Below are positions 5,937 through 13,983 of a stretch of 33,124 bases of DNA, piece by piece. Made by a program: the position numbers and the translations under genes. The stretch comes from Acidovorax sp. (GTDB lineage: Bacteria > Pseudomonadota > Gammaproteobacteria > Burkholderiales > Burkholderiaceae_C). The notes under the pieces were generated by a model. The model was given only the letters and a program-made list of their open reading frames with translations. It was not told the origin of the DNA and ran no database searches. How positions within the stretch are numbered: the first letter of the stretch is position 1; every line of letters begins with the position of its first letter. The DNA is taken from positions 1 to 33,124 of the forward strand of contig NZ_JADHVT010000039.1 in the NCBI RefSeq assembly GCF_016783915.1, read 5' to 3'.

Positions 5937-8150
5937 TCAGCGGCGGCGGGCAGAACGAACGCCCTGCACCCCAGCCACGATGCCGAGCACCTTGTTCAGG
6001 CGGCCTGAGTCGGACACTTCTACCGTGAAGGTCATCCACGCCGTGCCTTTGACGGACTGCGTCTGCACACCGATCACATTGGTTTTTTCACGGGCGAACA
6101 CTTCCGAGATGTCGCGCAGCAGGCCCTGGCGGTCGGCGGCCTCCACCGCAACGTCCACCGGGTACACCGCTGTGGATGCCGATGGCTTGGGCACGCCCCA
6201 CTCCACCTCGATCACACGCTCGGCATTGCGTGCCGCCATCTCGCGGAAGTTGCTGCAGTCGGCACGGTGTACGCTCACCCCTTTGCCGCGCGTGACAAAG
6301 CCACGGATGGTGTCCGGCGGCGCGGGCTTGCAGCACTTGGCCAGCTGAGTCATCAGCGAGTCGATGCCCACCACCAGCACACCGCCCTTGGGGGCCGCGT
6401 CGTTGGTGCGTGTTTTCTTGAGCAGCAGATAGTCGTCAGGCTGCAGCACGGGCTCAGGCGGGCGCAGCACCGTTTCGATGTTGCGCAGCGAAAACTCGTC
6501 CTTGCCCACCACCTCAAACAGCGCGTCGGCCGACTTGAAGCCAAGTTGCACCGCCAGATCGTCGAGCTTGATGGCGGTCTTGCCCTCGCGCTGCAGCAGC
6601 TTCTCCACGGCCTCGCGACCCCGGGCCACTGTCTCGTGCGTGGCCTGTGCGTTGAACCAGGCACGCACCTTGGCCTTGGCGCGGTTGCTGGTGAGATAGC
6701 CCAGCTCGGCATTGAGCCAGTCGCGCGAGGGGCGCCCTTCCTTGACGGTGGAGATTTCGACCGTCTGCCCGTTTTGCAACGGGGTATTGAGCGGCACCAT
6801 CACACCATCGACCTTGGCGCCCCGGCAGCGGTGGCCCAGGCTGGTGTGGACCGAGTAGGCAAAGTCCACCGGGGTGGCGCCCTGGGGCAGCTCCACCACG
6901 GCGGCATCGGGGGTCAACACGTAGATGCGGTCCTCGAACAAGCCCCGGTTGGGCAACGCGCCCGCAAGGTCCCGCTCCCACGCCAGCAGCTGGCGCAGCA
7001 CGGCGATCTTGGCGTCGTACTCGCCCGTCGCAGAGACGCCCGCATAACCCTTGGCACCCGCCTCCTTGTACGCCCAGTGCGCTGCCACGCCATGCTCGGC
7101 GTGTTCGTGCATGGCCTGGGTGCGGATCTGGATCTCGATGGGCTTGCCGTTGTCGTCCCGCACGATGGTGTGCAGCGACTGGTAGCCGTTGGGCTTGGGC
7201 TTGGCGATGTAGTCGTCAAACTCCTCCACGATGGGCTTGAACTGCTCATGCACCCAGCTCAGGGCGGCGTAGCAGTCCTTCACCGTGGGCACCACCACAC
7301 GCAGCGCGCGGATGTCGAACACCTGGTCGAAGTTGAGCGACTTGCCACGCATCTTCTTGACGATGCTGTAGATGTGCTTGGGGCGGCCCGCCACGGTGGC
7401 GCTGATGCTGCGCGCACGCAGGTCGGATTCGAGCCGCGCGCGCAGCTGCTCCATGTAGACCTCGCGCTCGCCCCGCTTTTCGTCGAGCAGGCGGGCCACT
7501 TCCTTGTAGGTGTCGGGCTCCAGGAAGCGGAAGGACAGGTCCTCCAGCTCCCACTTCACCTGCCAGATACCCAGGCGGTTCGCCAGCGGCGCAAACACCT
7601 GCAGCGACTCGCGCGCCAGGCTGGGCGACACGGGGCGCTTGCTGGCGGCATGAAAACGCAGCGTCTGCAAGCGCGAGGCCAACCGCAGCATCACCACACG
7701 CAGGTCGCGCGAGAAAGCCAGCAGCATCTTGCGCACGTTCTCCGTCTGCACGGCCGGGTCGTCCAGCGGCGCAGCCGCACGGGCCTGCTGCTGCACGCGC
7801 ATCAGCTTGGTGGTCTCCACCGCCAGCGCCGCAAAATTGGCGCCAAAGGCCTTGGCAATCACCTCTTCGGGTTTGTTCAGATGGACGCAGGCATGCACCA
7901 GATAGCTGGCGGCCTGCATGGCCTCGGAGCCGCCAATGCCCTTGAGTATGGCGGCCACGGCATCGGCGTGGGCCAGCGTGTTCTCACCGGAGTCGAGCGT
8001 TTCGCCCGCCATCAAGGGCTCGGCAAACGCGCGCGCCCGGGCCAGCGCGTTCACCTGCTCGGGCAGGGTGTGCGCCGTGGCGGCGATGAGCTGGGGGACA
8101 GCGTCGGCCTGGGGGATAAGAGATGCTGGTGCAGGGGGGTTGGTTTTCAT
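5937..8150 (-). CDS. relA: (p)ppGpp synthetase RelA, 737 residues
   Basis: A long RelA/SpoT homologue of normal length. Order: a degenerate HD domain (about 45 to 190; the HD hydrolase residues are not kept, e.g. VHACVHLN), the synthetase domain (about 245 to 375) with EFDD at 310 to 313 and YQSLHT, a TGS domain (407 to 466), a helical region, a Cys/His zinc-finger-like domain (Cys606, Cys607, His628, Cys632) and a C-terminal ACT domain (about 662 to 735). The acidic EFDD signature is that of RelA rather than bifunctional SpoT, so it should make (p)ppGpp from ATP and GDP/GTP on starved ribosomes and not hydrolyse it. The start at 8150 overlaps the stop of the hydrolase gene by four bases (ATGA), so the two are coupled. 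Unlike most of the window's regulators it has no promoter of its own in view. Confidence 0.95.
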   Translation of the reverse strand: MKTNPPAPASLIPQADAVPQLIAATAHTLPEQVNALARARAFAEPLMAGETLDSGENTLAHADAVAAILKGIGGSEAMQAASYLVHACVHLNKPEEVIAKAFGANFAALAVETTKLMRVQQQARAAAPLDDPAVQTENVRKMLLAFSRDLRVVMLRLASRLQTLRFHAASKRPVSPSLARESLQVFAPLANRLGIWQVKWELEDLSFRFLEPDTYKEVARLLDEKRGEREVYMEQLRARLESDLRARSISATVAGRPKHIYSIVKKMRGKSLNFDQVFDIRALRVVVPTVKDCYAALSWVHEQFKPIVEEFDDYIAKPKPNGYQSLHTIVRDDNGKPIEIQIRTQAMHEHAEHGVAAHWAYKEAGAKGYAGVSATGEYDAKIAVLRQLLAWERDLAGALPNRGLFEDRIYVLTPDAAVVELPQGATPVDFAYSVHTSLGHRCRGAKVDGVMVPLNTPLQNGQTVEISTVKEGRPSRDWLNAELGYLTSNRAKAKVRAWFNAQATHETVARGREAVEKLLQREGKTAIKLDDLAVQLGFKSADALFEVVGKDEFSLRNIETVLRPPEPVLQPDDYLLLKKTRTNDAAPKGGVLVVGIDSLMTQLAKCCKPAPPDTIRGFVTRGKGVSVHRADCSNFREMAARNAERVIEVEWGVPKPSASTAVYPVDVAVEAADRQGLLRDISEVFAREKTNVIGVQTQSVKGTAWMTFTVEVSDSGRLNKVLGIVAGVQGVRSARRR

Positions 8151-9115
8151 CCGGCCACAGTGCCTTCTGCTGCCAGCAAGAAATCAGTGACTGCACCCAC
8201 TTGGTCAGGCGCCACCAGCGTGGGTGCGTGGCCCACACCCTCAAACTCCACCACGCGGGCACGGGGACCGCGCTGCTGCATGGCCAGCGCTGTCTCACGC
8301 GAGAGCAAATCAGACTGCGCACCACGGAGCAACAGTGTCTGGGCCGTGATGTGGTCATACAGCTGCCACAGTGCCGCCTCGCCCGCTGCCGCAGCCTCCT
8401 GCGTGAGCGTCCTGAAAGGCACGGCAATCGCCGGGTCATAGTGCAGCGCAAGGCCGCCTCCAGCGGGCTGCGGCAGCTCACGCACCATGGCACGCGACAG
8501 CTCCAGCCACTGGGCGGGCGTGTGGGGGCCAAAGCTGGTGGAGATGGCCCACATCGCTTCGGCCGCCTGCTGCAGCGAAGCAAACCGGGCGGGCTGCCCC
8601 AGGTACTGGCCGATGCGCTGCAGCGCCTGCCACTGAATGACGGGCCCCACATCGTTCAGCACCAGCCGACGCACAGGCACCGGCAAGGGAAGGCCCGGCT
8701 GGCCGGTGATGCCCATGCCGATGAGCCCGCCCATGCTCGTGCCCACCCAGTCCAGCGTGGTGATGGGGGCTTGCTGGTGCAATTGCGCCACCATTGACAG
8801 CATGTCGGCCGCGTATTGCGGAATCTGGTAGCCCATGGGGTCGGCCAGCCAGTCGCTGCGGCCACGGCCCACCACGTCGGGGCAGACCACCCGTGCATGC
8901 TGACTCAGCACGCGTGCCAGGGTATCAAAATCCCGCCCCTGGCGCGACAGGCCGTGAACGCAGACGATGACATGCGGGTGCGCAGCATCGCCCGTGGCAT
9001 TCCACTCCCAGTACGCCATGCGGTGCTGCTGTGCCGACGCGGGCGCACGGTCTGGGGTCTCCGGCGAGGCCGCAGGGCCTGGGCACAGTACGTAGTTCAG
9101 CGTAGGTTCAATCAT
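8147..9115 (-). CDS. Alpha/beta hydrolase, 322 residues
   Basis: A typical alpha/beta-hydrolase fold: oxyanion-hole segment VCVHGLSRQGRDF (about 51 to 63), nucleophile elbow GTSMGG (Ser127), an acid in the GAQSDLLS region (about 267) and catalytic His296 in EGVGHAPTL. The substrate is not evident; relatives are esterases and lactonases, and some act on polyhydroxybutyrate-type or aromatic-pathway esters. The frame is open upstream to 9331 but ATG at 9115 gives the normal family start. It overlaps relA by ATGA and is divergent from the 3-hydroxybutyrate dehydrogenase, so a link to hydroxyalkanoate use is possible but unproven. Confidence 0.85.
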   Translation of the reverse strand: MIEPTLNYVLCPGPAASPETPDRAPASAQQHRMAYWEWNATGDAAHPHVIVCVHGLSRQGRDFDTLARVLSQHARVVCPDVVGRGRSDWLADPMGYQIPQYAADMLSMVAQLHQQAPITTLDWVGTSMGGLIGMGITGQPGLPLPVPVRRLVLNDVGPVIQWQALQRIGQYLGQPARFASLQQAAEAMWAISTSFGPHTPAQWLELSRAMVRELPQPAGGGLALHYDPAIAVPFRTLTQEAAAAGEAALWQLYDHITAQTLLLRGAQSDLLSRETALAMQQRGPRARVVEFEGVGHAPTLVAPDQVGAVTDFLLAAEGTVAG

Positions 9116-9230
9116 GGGTGCGAAATCCGGGGGCAGCGCTCGATAATGCCGTGGTCGTTGGCACCCATAGGTTGCCCTTGAGTGCCGACTTTTTCTTGCG
9201 TTGCATCGTAATTCATTCGGAGAGACTCCC

Positions 9231-10013
9231 ATGCTGAAAGGCAAAACTGCCCTCGTCACCGGCTCCACCAGCGGCATTGGTCTTGGCATCGCCAAGGCCC
9301 TGGCGCGCCAGGGCGCCAATATCGTGCTCAACGGCTTTGGCGATGTGGATGGCCCCCGCGCCGAGGTGCTGGCTGCCGGCGAGGCCGCCGGTGCCCAGGT
9401 GGCTTACCACGGCGCCGACATGAGCCGCGTGGCCGACATCGAAGACATGATGAAGTACAGCGCCAGCCAGTTCGGCCGCGTGGACATTCTGGTCAACAAC
9501 GCGGGCATCCAGCATGTGGCCAATGTGGAGAACTTCCCCGTCGAACGCTGGGACTCCATCATCGCCATCAACCTGACCAGCGCCTTCCACACCTCGCGCC
9601 TGGCCCTGCCTGCGATGAAGAGCGCCAACTGGGGCCGCATCATCAATGTGGCGTCGGTGCACGGTCTGGTGGGATCAGCGCAGAAGTCTGCCTATGTGGC
9701 CGCCAAGCACGGCATCGTGGGCCTGACCAAGGTCACCGCGCTGGAGAACGCCACCACCGGCGTGACCTGCAACGCCATCTGCCCCGGCTGGGTGCTGACG
9801 CCGCTGGTTCAAAAGCAGGTGGACGCAAAGGCCGCCGAACACGGCATCTCCAACGAAGAAGCCAAGAAGCTGCTGCTGGGCGAAAAGGAGCCCTCCATGC
9901 AGTTCACCACGCCCGAAGAGCTGGGCGAGCTGGCCGTGTTCTTCTGCTCCCCCGCAGCCAACAACGTGCGTGGCGTGGCGTGGAACATGGATGGCGGCTG
10001 GGCTGCGCAGTAA
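9231..10013 (+). CDS. bdhA: D-3-hydroxybutyrate dehydrogenase (short-chain dehydrogenase), 260 residues
   Basis: A classical short-chain dehydrogenase: NAD-binding TGSTSGIG at 10 to 17, NNAG at 89 to 92, Asn114, Ser142, and the YVAAK catalytic pair Tyr155/Lys159. The overall sequence (LVTGSTSGIGLGIAKALA, GADMSRVADIEDM, AICPGWVLTPLVQKQ) is that of 3-hydroxybutyrate dehydrogenase, which interconverts acetoacetate and D-3-hydroxybutyrate with NAD in ketone-body and polyhydroxybutyrate turnover in the cytoplasm. The start at 9231 follows GGAGAG; the frame upstream is not used. Divergent from the hydrolase across 115 bp. A dispersed repeat follows 24 bp after its stop. Confidence 0.92.
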   Translation: MLKGKTALVTGSTSGIGLGIAKALARQGANIVLNGFGDVDGPRAEVLAAGEAAGAQVAYHGADMSRVADIEDMMKYSASQFGRVDILVNNAGIQHVANVENFPVERWDSIIAINLTSAFHTSRLALPAMKSANWGRIINVASVHGLVGSAQKSAYVAAKHGIVGLTKVTALENATTGVTCNAICPGWVLTPLVQKQVDAKAAEHGISNEEAKKLLLGEKEPSMQFTTPEELGELAVFFCSPAANNVRGVAWNMDGGWAAQ

Positions 10014-10037
10014 GCCGGCGCTGAGCAATCGCTCTGC

Positions 10038-10094
10038 TTTTGATAGCTGCCAGCGCTTATTGCACTAGCGCTTGCAGCCATTTTTACTTCAAAC
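10038..10094 (+). repeat. Dispersed intergenic repeat, copy A
   Basis: Starts TTTTGATAGCTGCCAGCGC, has CACTAGCGCTTG in the middle and ends TTTTTACTTCAAA. Related copies are at 18465 to 18520 (opposite strand) and 21192 to 21246. The part CCAGCGC...GCGCTTG can pair, so a hairpin is possible. I recall such sequences between genes across Acidovorax-like genomes. Confidence 0.75.
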
Positions 10095-10129
10095 AGGGCA
10101 CACCCAGTGACTCAGGGGGCTCAGAGGTC

Positions 10130-10846
10130 TCAGCGCATCTGCACCGAGCCCGACACGTTCACAGTGACCTGGGCCTTGCCCGCCTCCACCGGCACGGCAG
10201 AGTCCGAGAACGACGCCGCCTTGGCCTCGGCGGCCATCATGCGGGGCCGGGGGCCGGGCGACATTTCATTGCTGTTCACCGCCACTTCGCGCAAGCTGTA
10301 GTTGGCAAATCCAAAGCCTTTGGCCAGCTCGGCCGCACGGGCCTTGAACTGCTCGATGGCCTGGGTCTGGGCCTCGGACTCCACCTTGGCGCGGGCCTCG
10401 CGCGACAGGCCAAATGCCACCTGGCTGATGGACAGAGTCTGGATCTTGCCAGCGGTGGCCGTGATGCGCGCAAAGTCGCGGCCCTCGAGCACCAGCTCGG
10501 CCCGGCCCTGCCAGCCGTTGATCTTGCCGTCCTTGCCGTAGCGCGGGTACAGCCCGAACGGACCGGTGCGCACGTCCAGCTGTCCGGGCTGCGCATTGCG
10601 CTTGGCCTCAGTCAGTGCAGCATCCAGCGCCTGCTTGAGTTGGGTTTGCACGGTAGCGGCATCGGCGGCCTCTTTGCTGGTGGCAAGGTTGAGCACCAGC
10701 AGGTCTTGCTGCACCTCCACCGTGCCCGTGGCCGACAGCTGCACCACATTGCGCAGCTCAGGGGCCGATGTATTTTGGGCAAAAGCGGCGCTTGCGCAGG
10801 CGATCAATGCACTGGCAGCTATCAATTTGGTAGTGTTTTTCATCAT
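10130..10846 (-). CDS. Secreted SIMPL-domain (DUF541) protein, 238 residues
   Basis: The start is ATG at 10846, after AAAGGA. The protein has a signal peptide (basic start, then KLIAASALIACASAAFA, cut before QNTS), and the mature part carries the SIMPL fold: VQLSATGTVEVQQDLLVLNL near the start, then repeated helical and strand elements ending in VTVNVSGSVQMR. SIMPL proteins are periplasmic or exported, of poorly known function; the E. coli relative YggE is linked to oxidative stress. It is divergent from the OmpR-like gene across 214 bp, which holds a 7-bp GCACGCC/GGCGTGC hairpin (10868 to 10891) and the TGTAACA boxes described separately. Confidence 0.88.
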   Translation of the reverse strand: MMKNTTKLIAASALIACASAAFAQNTSAPELRNVVQLSATGTVEVQQDLLVLNLATSKEAADAATVQTQLKQALDAALTEAKRNAQPGQLDVRTGPFGLYPRYGKDGKINGWQGRAELVLEGRDFARITATAGKIQTLSISQVAFGLSREARAKVESEAQTQAIEQFKARAAELAKGFGFANYSLREVAVNSNEMSPGPRPRMMAAEAKAASFSDSAVPVEAGKAQVTVNVSGSVQMR

Positions 10847-10966
10847 CACACGGTCCTTTTCATTGGTGCACGCCCCGGTTGCCAGGCGTGCGGGGCACCA
10901 CCTTAACCGCAGTGCGCTACGCCCTTGACAAAGCCATGTCGCACGAGGTGCGAAGCTGGGCAAAAC

Positions 10967-11042
10967 TTGTAACAGTTGGTCAAACCCGGCCTCCAAACCC
11001 GAACTTCGGCGTTCCAACTGGTCAGAATTGGCTCTGTTACAA
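10967..11042. promoter_or_regulatory. Pair of TGTAACA/TGTTACA boxes before the OmpR-like gene
   Basis: TTGTAACAG (10967 to 10975) and CTGTTACAA (11034 to 11042) are perfect inverted copies 58 bp apart. GTTACA-type hexamers are the core of known OmpR and RstA binding sites in enterobacteria. The second lies 18 bp before the start codon at 11061, so autoregulation of the two-component operon is plausible. Confidence 0.5.
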
Positions 11043-11060
11043 ATTGGACTTGAGATCAAC

Positions 11061-11792
11061 ATGGCCACAACACCCAATCGCACCGACAAAGTTCTGGTAG
11101 TGGACGACGACGCCCGCATCCGCGACCTGCTGCGCCGCTACCTCACCCAAGAGGGTTTTGAAGTCATGGTTGCCGAAGACGGCAAGGCCCTCAACCGCCT
11201 GCTGCTGCGCGAGACGGTGGACATCATCGTGCTGGACCTGATGATGCCCGGCGAAGACGGTTTGTCGATCTGCCGCCGCCTGCGCGCCGCCAACGACCGC
11301 ACTCCCATCATCATGCTCACTGCCAAGGGCGAGGACGTGGACCGCATCGTGGGCCTGGAAGTGGGCGCCGACGATTACCTGGGCAAGCCCTTCAACCCCC
11401 GCGAGCTGCTGGCCCGTATCCATGCCGTGCTGCGCCGCCGCCCTGCTCAGGAAGCACCGGGCGCCCCTTCTGGCGACAACGAGGTGGTCACCTTTGGCCC
11501 TTTCACCTTCGACCTGGGAACGCGCGCACTGCAGCGCAACGGCGAAGAGCTGCCCCTGACTACCGGCGAATTCGCCATGCTCAAGGCCCTGGTGCGCCAC
11601 CCGCGCCAGCCCCTGTCGCGCGAAAAGCTGGCACTGCTGGCCCGCGGCCGCGAGTTCGAGCCCTTTGACCGCAGCCTGGACGTGCAGGTGTCGCGCCTGC
11701 GCAAGCTGGTGGAAGTGGACGCCGCCGCGCCCCGCTACATCCAGACCGTGTGGGGCGTGGGCTACGTGTTTGTGCCGGACGGAACGAGCTGA
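11061..11792 (+). CDS. ompR: OmpR-family response regulator, 243 residues
   Basis: A receiver domain (about 9 to 125) with the acidic pocket VVDDD (Asp15 to Asp17), phosphoacceptor Asp59 in IVLDLMMPG, MLTAKG and GKPFNP, followed by a winged-helix DNA-binding domain (about 145 to 238) with TTGEFAMLKALV, SLDVQVSRLRKLVE and the end QTVWGVGYVF. It is very like OmpR, which controls porin or envelope genes after phosphorylation by EnvZ. The start at 11061 is chosen over an earlier TTG in frame because it gives the family N-terminus. Six bases separate it from the kinase gene, so they form an operon. It may act on the divergent SIMPL gene. Confidence 0.92.
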   Translation: MATTPNRTDKVLVVDDDARIRDLLRRYLTQEGFEVMVAEDGKALNRLLLRETVDIIVLDLMMPGEDGLSICRRLRAANDRTPIIMLTAKGEDVDRIVGLEVGADDYLGKPFNPRELLARIHAVLRRRPAQEAPGAPSGDNEVVTFGPFTFDLGTRALQRNGEELPLTTGEFAMLKALVRHPRQPLSREKLALLARGREFEPFDRSLDVQVSRLRKLVEVDAAAPRYIQTVWGVGYVFVPDGTS

Positions 11793-11798
11793 TAGTTC

Positions 11799-13343
11799 AT
11801 GGCCAATACTGAGGGCAAGCCAAGACCTTCGTCCCGCAAGTCTGCCACCGCCCCCTCCGACGCAACCAGCCCCGCCCCGCTGGAGGCCATTCGGCGGGCG
11901 CGGGAACAACGTACGCGCGTGGGTCTGAATCTTTTCTGGCGCACGTTCTTTCTGCTGGCGCTGCTGCTGGTAGGCAGCATCCTGGCGTGGCTGCAGACCC
12001 TGCGCGCGCTGGAGTTTGAACCGCGCACGCTGCAGACGGCGCAGCAGATTGCGTCGCTCGTCAACCTGAGCCGCGCGGCGCTGGTGCACTCGGACGCCAT
12101 CGCGCGGGTGTCGCTGATCAAGACCATGGCCGACCAGGAGGGTGTGCGCATCCTGCCGCGCGAGCCCAAGGACAAGTACGCGCTGCTCGACCCAACCGCT
12201 CTGGGCAACCGCCTGACGGACGAGCTGACCATGCGCCTGGGCCCCGACACCATCGTGGCGCAGAGCGTGAACGGGGAAAATGGCCTGTGGGTCGGCTTTA
12301 ACATCAATGGCGATCCCAACTGGCTGCTGATGGACCGTTCGCGCTTCAGCCCTGCGGGTGGACGCACCTGGCTGATCTGGCTGATCACGGCGGCAGCGCT
12401 GTCGCTGGCCGGTGCCGCTGCGATTGCGCGGCTCATCAACCGCCCGCTCAAGCAGCTGTCGTATGCGGCCAATCGCGTCAAGGACGGTGACTTTGCCGCC
12501 AGTCACCTGGACGAAGAAGTGGTGACCAGCGAAATCCGCGAGGTGAATATCGGCTTCAACCGCATGGCGCAAAAACTCGCCAAGCTGGAGCAGGACCGCG
12601 CAGTGATGCTCGCGGGCATCTCGCACGACCTGCGCACGCCGCTGGCGCGCCTGCGGCTGGAAACCGAGATGAGCGTGACCGACGAAGTGGCCCGCGAGCA
12701 CATGGTGGCGGACATCGTGCAGCTCGATGCCACTATCGACAAGTTCCTGGACTACGCCCGGCCCGACCATGTGACGCTCACGCCCGTCAACCTGCATGCG
12801 GTGGTGTCGTCGTGCGTGTATGCGGTGCAGGACCACCGCGAGCTGCAGATCACGATGTCCGTGCCTGAAGACCTGAATGTGCTGGCCGACGAGGTGGAAC
12901 TGGCCCGGGTGATCTCCAACCTGCTGGAGAATGCCAGGCGCTACGGCAAGAACGAAGACACGGGCATCACCAACGTGGACATCGCTGCCAAAAGCCGAGA
13001 AAACTGGGTGCTTATCAAGCTGCGAGACCACGGCGCCGGCGTTCCGCCTGAGCAACTGTCCAACCTCACCAAGCCGTTCTTCCGGGGCGACTCAGCGCGC
13101 ACGGCAGCGGCGGGGGCAGGCCTGGGGCTGTCGATTGTGGACAAGACGGTGCAGCGCATGGGCGGCATCTTTGCGCTGGCAAACTCCAGTACCGGCGGCC
13201 TGGTGGCCCACCTGCAACTGCAGCGCGCCACCAGCCTGCCCGAGGGCGTGGACCCCAAGCAGCGCCTGCAGCGACCATCTGTCAAACGCCAGTTACCCCG
13301 GCGTCGGGCCGAAGACCGGCTGGGGTCAACAGCCGCCGACTGA
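11799..13343 (+). CDS. envZ: EnvZ-like sensor histidine kinase, 514 residues
   Basis: An inner-membrane kinase: a cytoplasmic N-terminal tail rich in Ser/Pro, membrane segment one (about 44 to 66), a periplasmic sensor of about 120 residues, membrane segment two (190 to 211), HAMP (about 211 to 265), then the H-box GISHDLRTPLARLRLE with phospho-His276. The ATPase domain has NLLENARRYG (N-box), DHGAGVPP (G1) and GLGLSIV (G2). It phosphorylates the upstream OmpR-like regulator. The C-terminal tail after the ATPase domain is about 45 residues, basic and without a known motif. It ends at a hairpin terminator shared with ispF. Confidence 0.92.
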   Translation: MANTEGKPRPSSRKSATAPSDATSPAPLEAIRRAREQRTRVGLNLFWRTFFLLALLLVGSILAWLQTLRALEFEPRTLQTAQQIASLVNLSRAALVHSDAIARVSLIKTMADQEGVRILPREPKDKYALLDPTALGNRLTDELTMRLGPDTIVAQSVNGENGLWVGFNINGDPNWLLMDRSRFSPAGGRTWLIWLITAAALSLAGAAAIARLINRPLKQLSYAANRVKDGDFAASHLDEEVVTSEIREVNIGFNRMAQKLAKLEQDRAVMLAGISHDLRTPLARLRLETEMSVTDEVAREHMVADIVQLDATIDKFLDYARPDHVTLTPVNLHAVVSSCVYAVQDHRELQITMSVPEDLNVLADEVELARVISNLLENARRYGKNEDTGITNVDIAAKSRENWVLIKLRDHGAGVPPEQLSNLTKPFFRGDSARTAAAGAGLGLSIVDKTVQRMGGIFALANSSTGGLVAHLQLQRATSLPEGVDPKQRLQRPSVKRQLPRRRAEDRLGSTAAD

Positions 13344-13364
13344 AAACAAAGGCCGTACAGAAAC

Positions 13365-13392
13365 AATAAGGGCACCGTTCGGTGCGCTTATT
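13365..13392. terminator. Bidirectional terminator between the kinase gene and ispF
   Basis: AATAAG (13365 to 13370) pairs with CTTATT (13387 to 13392), and inside it GCACC pairs with GGTGC around a four-base loop. The two genes converge here, and the ispF stop codon overlaps the stem. Confidence 0.75.
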
Positions 13393-13870
13393 AAGTGGCG
13401 TAGATCAAAGCAGCAGCCCGCGCCTCCATGGCCAGGCCCTGCCCCACCGGGCCCAGGCGCTCTGCCGTCTTGGCTTTCACATTGACCTGGCCCTCAGCCA
13501 CACCCACCGCCCGCGCGATGGCGGCCCGCATGCCGGGGATGTGCGCAGCCAGACGCGGGGCCTGGGCGACGACCGTGCTGTCGATGTTGCCGATCTCAAA
13601 GCCAGCGGCACGCACCCGCCGCGCCGCCTCGGCCAGCAGCACGCCCGAGTCCGCGCCCCGGAACGCGGCATCGGTGTCGGGGAAGTGGCTGCCAATGTCT
13701 CCCAGGGCCGCCGCGCCCAGCAAGGCATCGGTGATGGCGTGCAGCAGCACGTCGGCGTCCGAGTGGCCCAGCAGGCCCGTGGGATGGGCGATCTCCACCC
13801 CGCCGATCACCAGGCGGCGGCCGGGCACCAGCGCATGCACGTCCCAGCCTTCTCCAATCCTGAAATTCAT
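13391..13870 (-). CDS. ispF: 2-C-methyl-D-erythritol 2,4-cyclodiphosphate synthase, 159 residues
   Basis: Full-length IspF of the MEP isoprenoid pathway: it cyclises CDP-methylerythritol 2-phosphate to MEcPP with release of CMP, as a trimer in the cytoplasm. The metal ligands Asp10 and His12 (GWDVH) and His44 are visible, as are [29 protein letters not shown] and the C-terminal [19 protein letters not shown]. It follows ispD on the same strand after a 113-bp gap that may hold its own promoter. The stop codon sits in the shared terminator hairpin. Confidence 0.96.
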   Translation of the reverse strand: MNFRIGEGWDVHALVPGRRLVIGGVEIAHPTGLLGHSDADVLLHAITDALLGAAALGDIGSHFPDTDAAFRGADSGVLLAEAARRVRAAGFEIGNIDSTVVAQAPRLAAHIPGMRAAIARAVGVAEGQVNVKAKTAERLGPVGQGLAMEARAAALIYAT

Positions 13871-13983
13871 CTGTCTGCCTTTGTGAATGTTTGAGTGCTC
13901 AGTCGCCGGGACCGTCGGTCAGGCTCCCTGGCCGTGCAATGCAGGCAGCGTACCGGTGGTGCTGGCAAACCCTGCGCGGTGGG

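Noticed and set aside
4768-6348. 526-residue plus-strand frame crossing integrase, tRNA and relA
   Set aside because: It runs through a tRNA gene and in the wrong frame through two recognised genes.
6267-8441. 724-residue plus-strand frame opposite relA
   Set aside because: Antisense to relA, which has all expected domains; no recognisable protein features.
11037-13055. 672-residue minus-strand frame opposite ompR/envZ
   Set aside because: Antisense to two well-recognised genes; its composition is that of a shadow.
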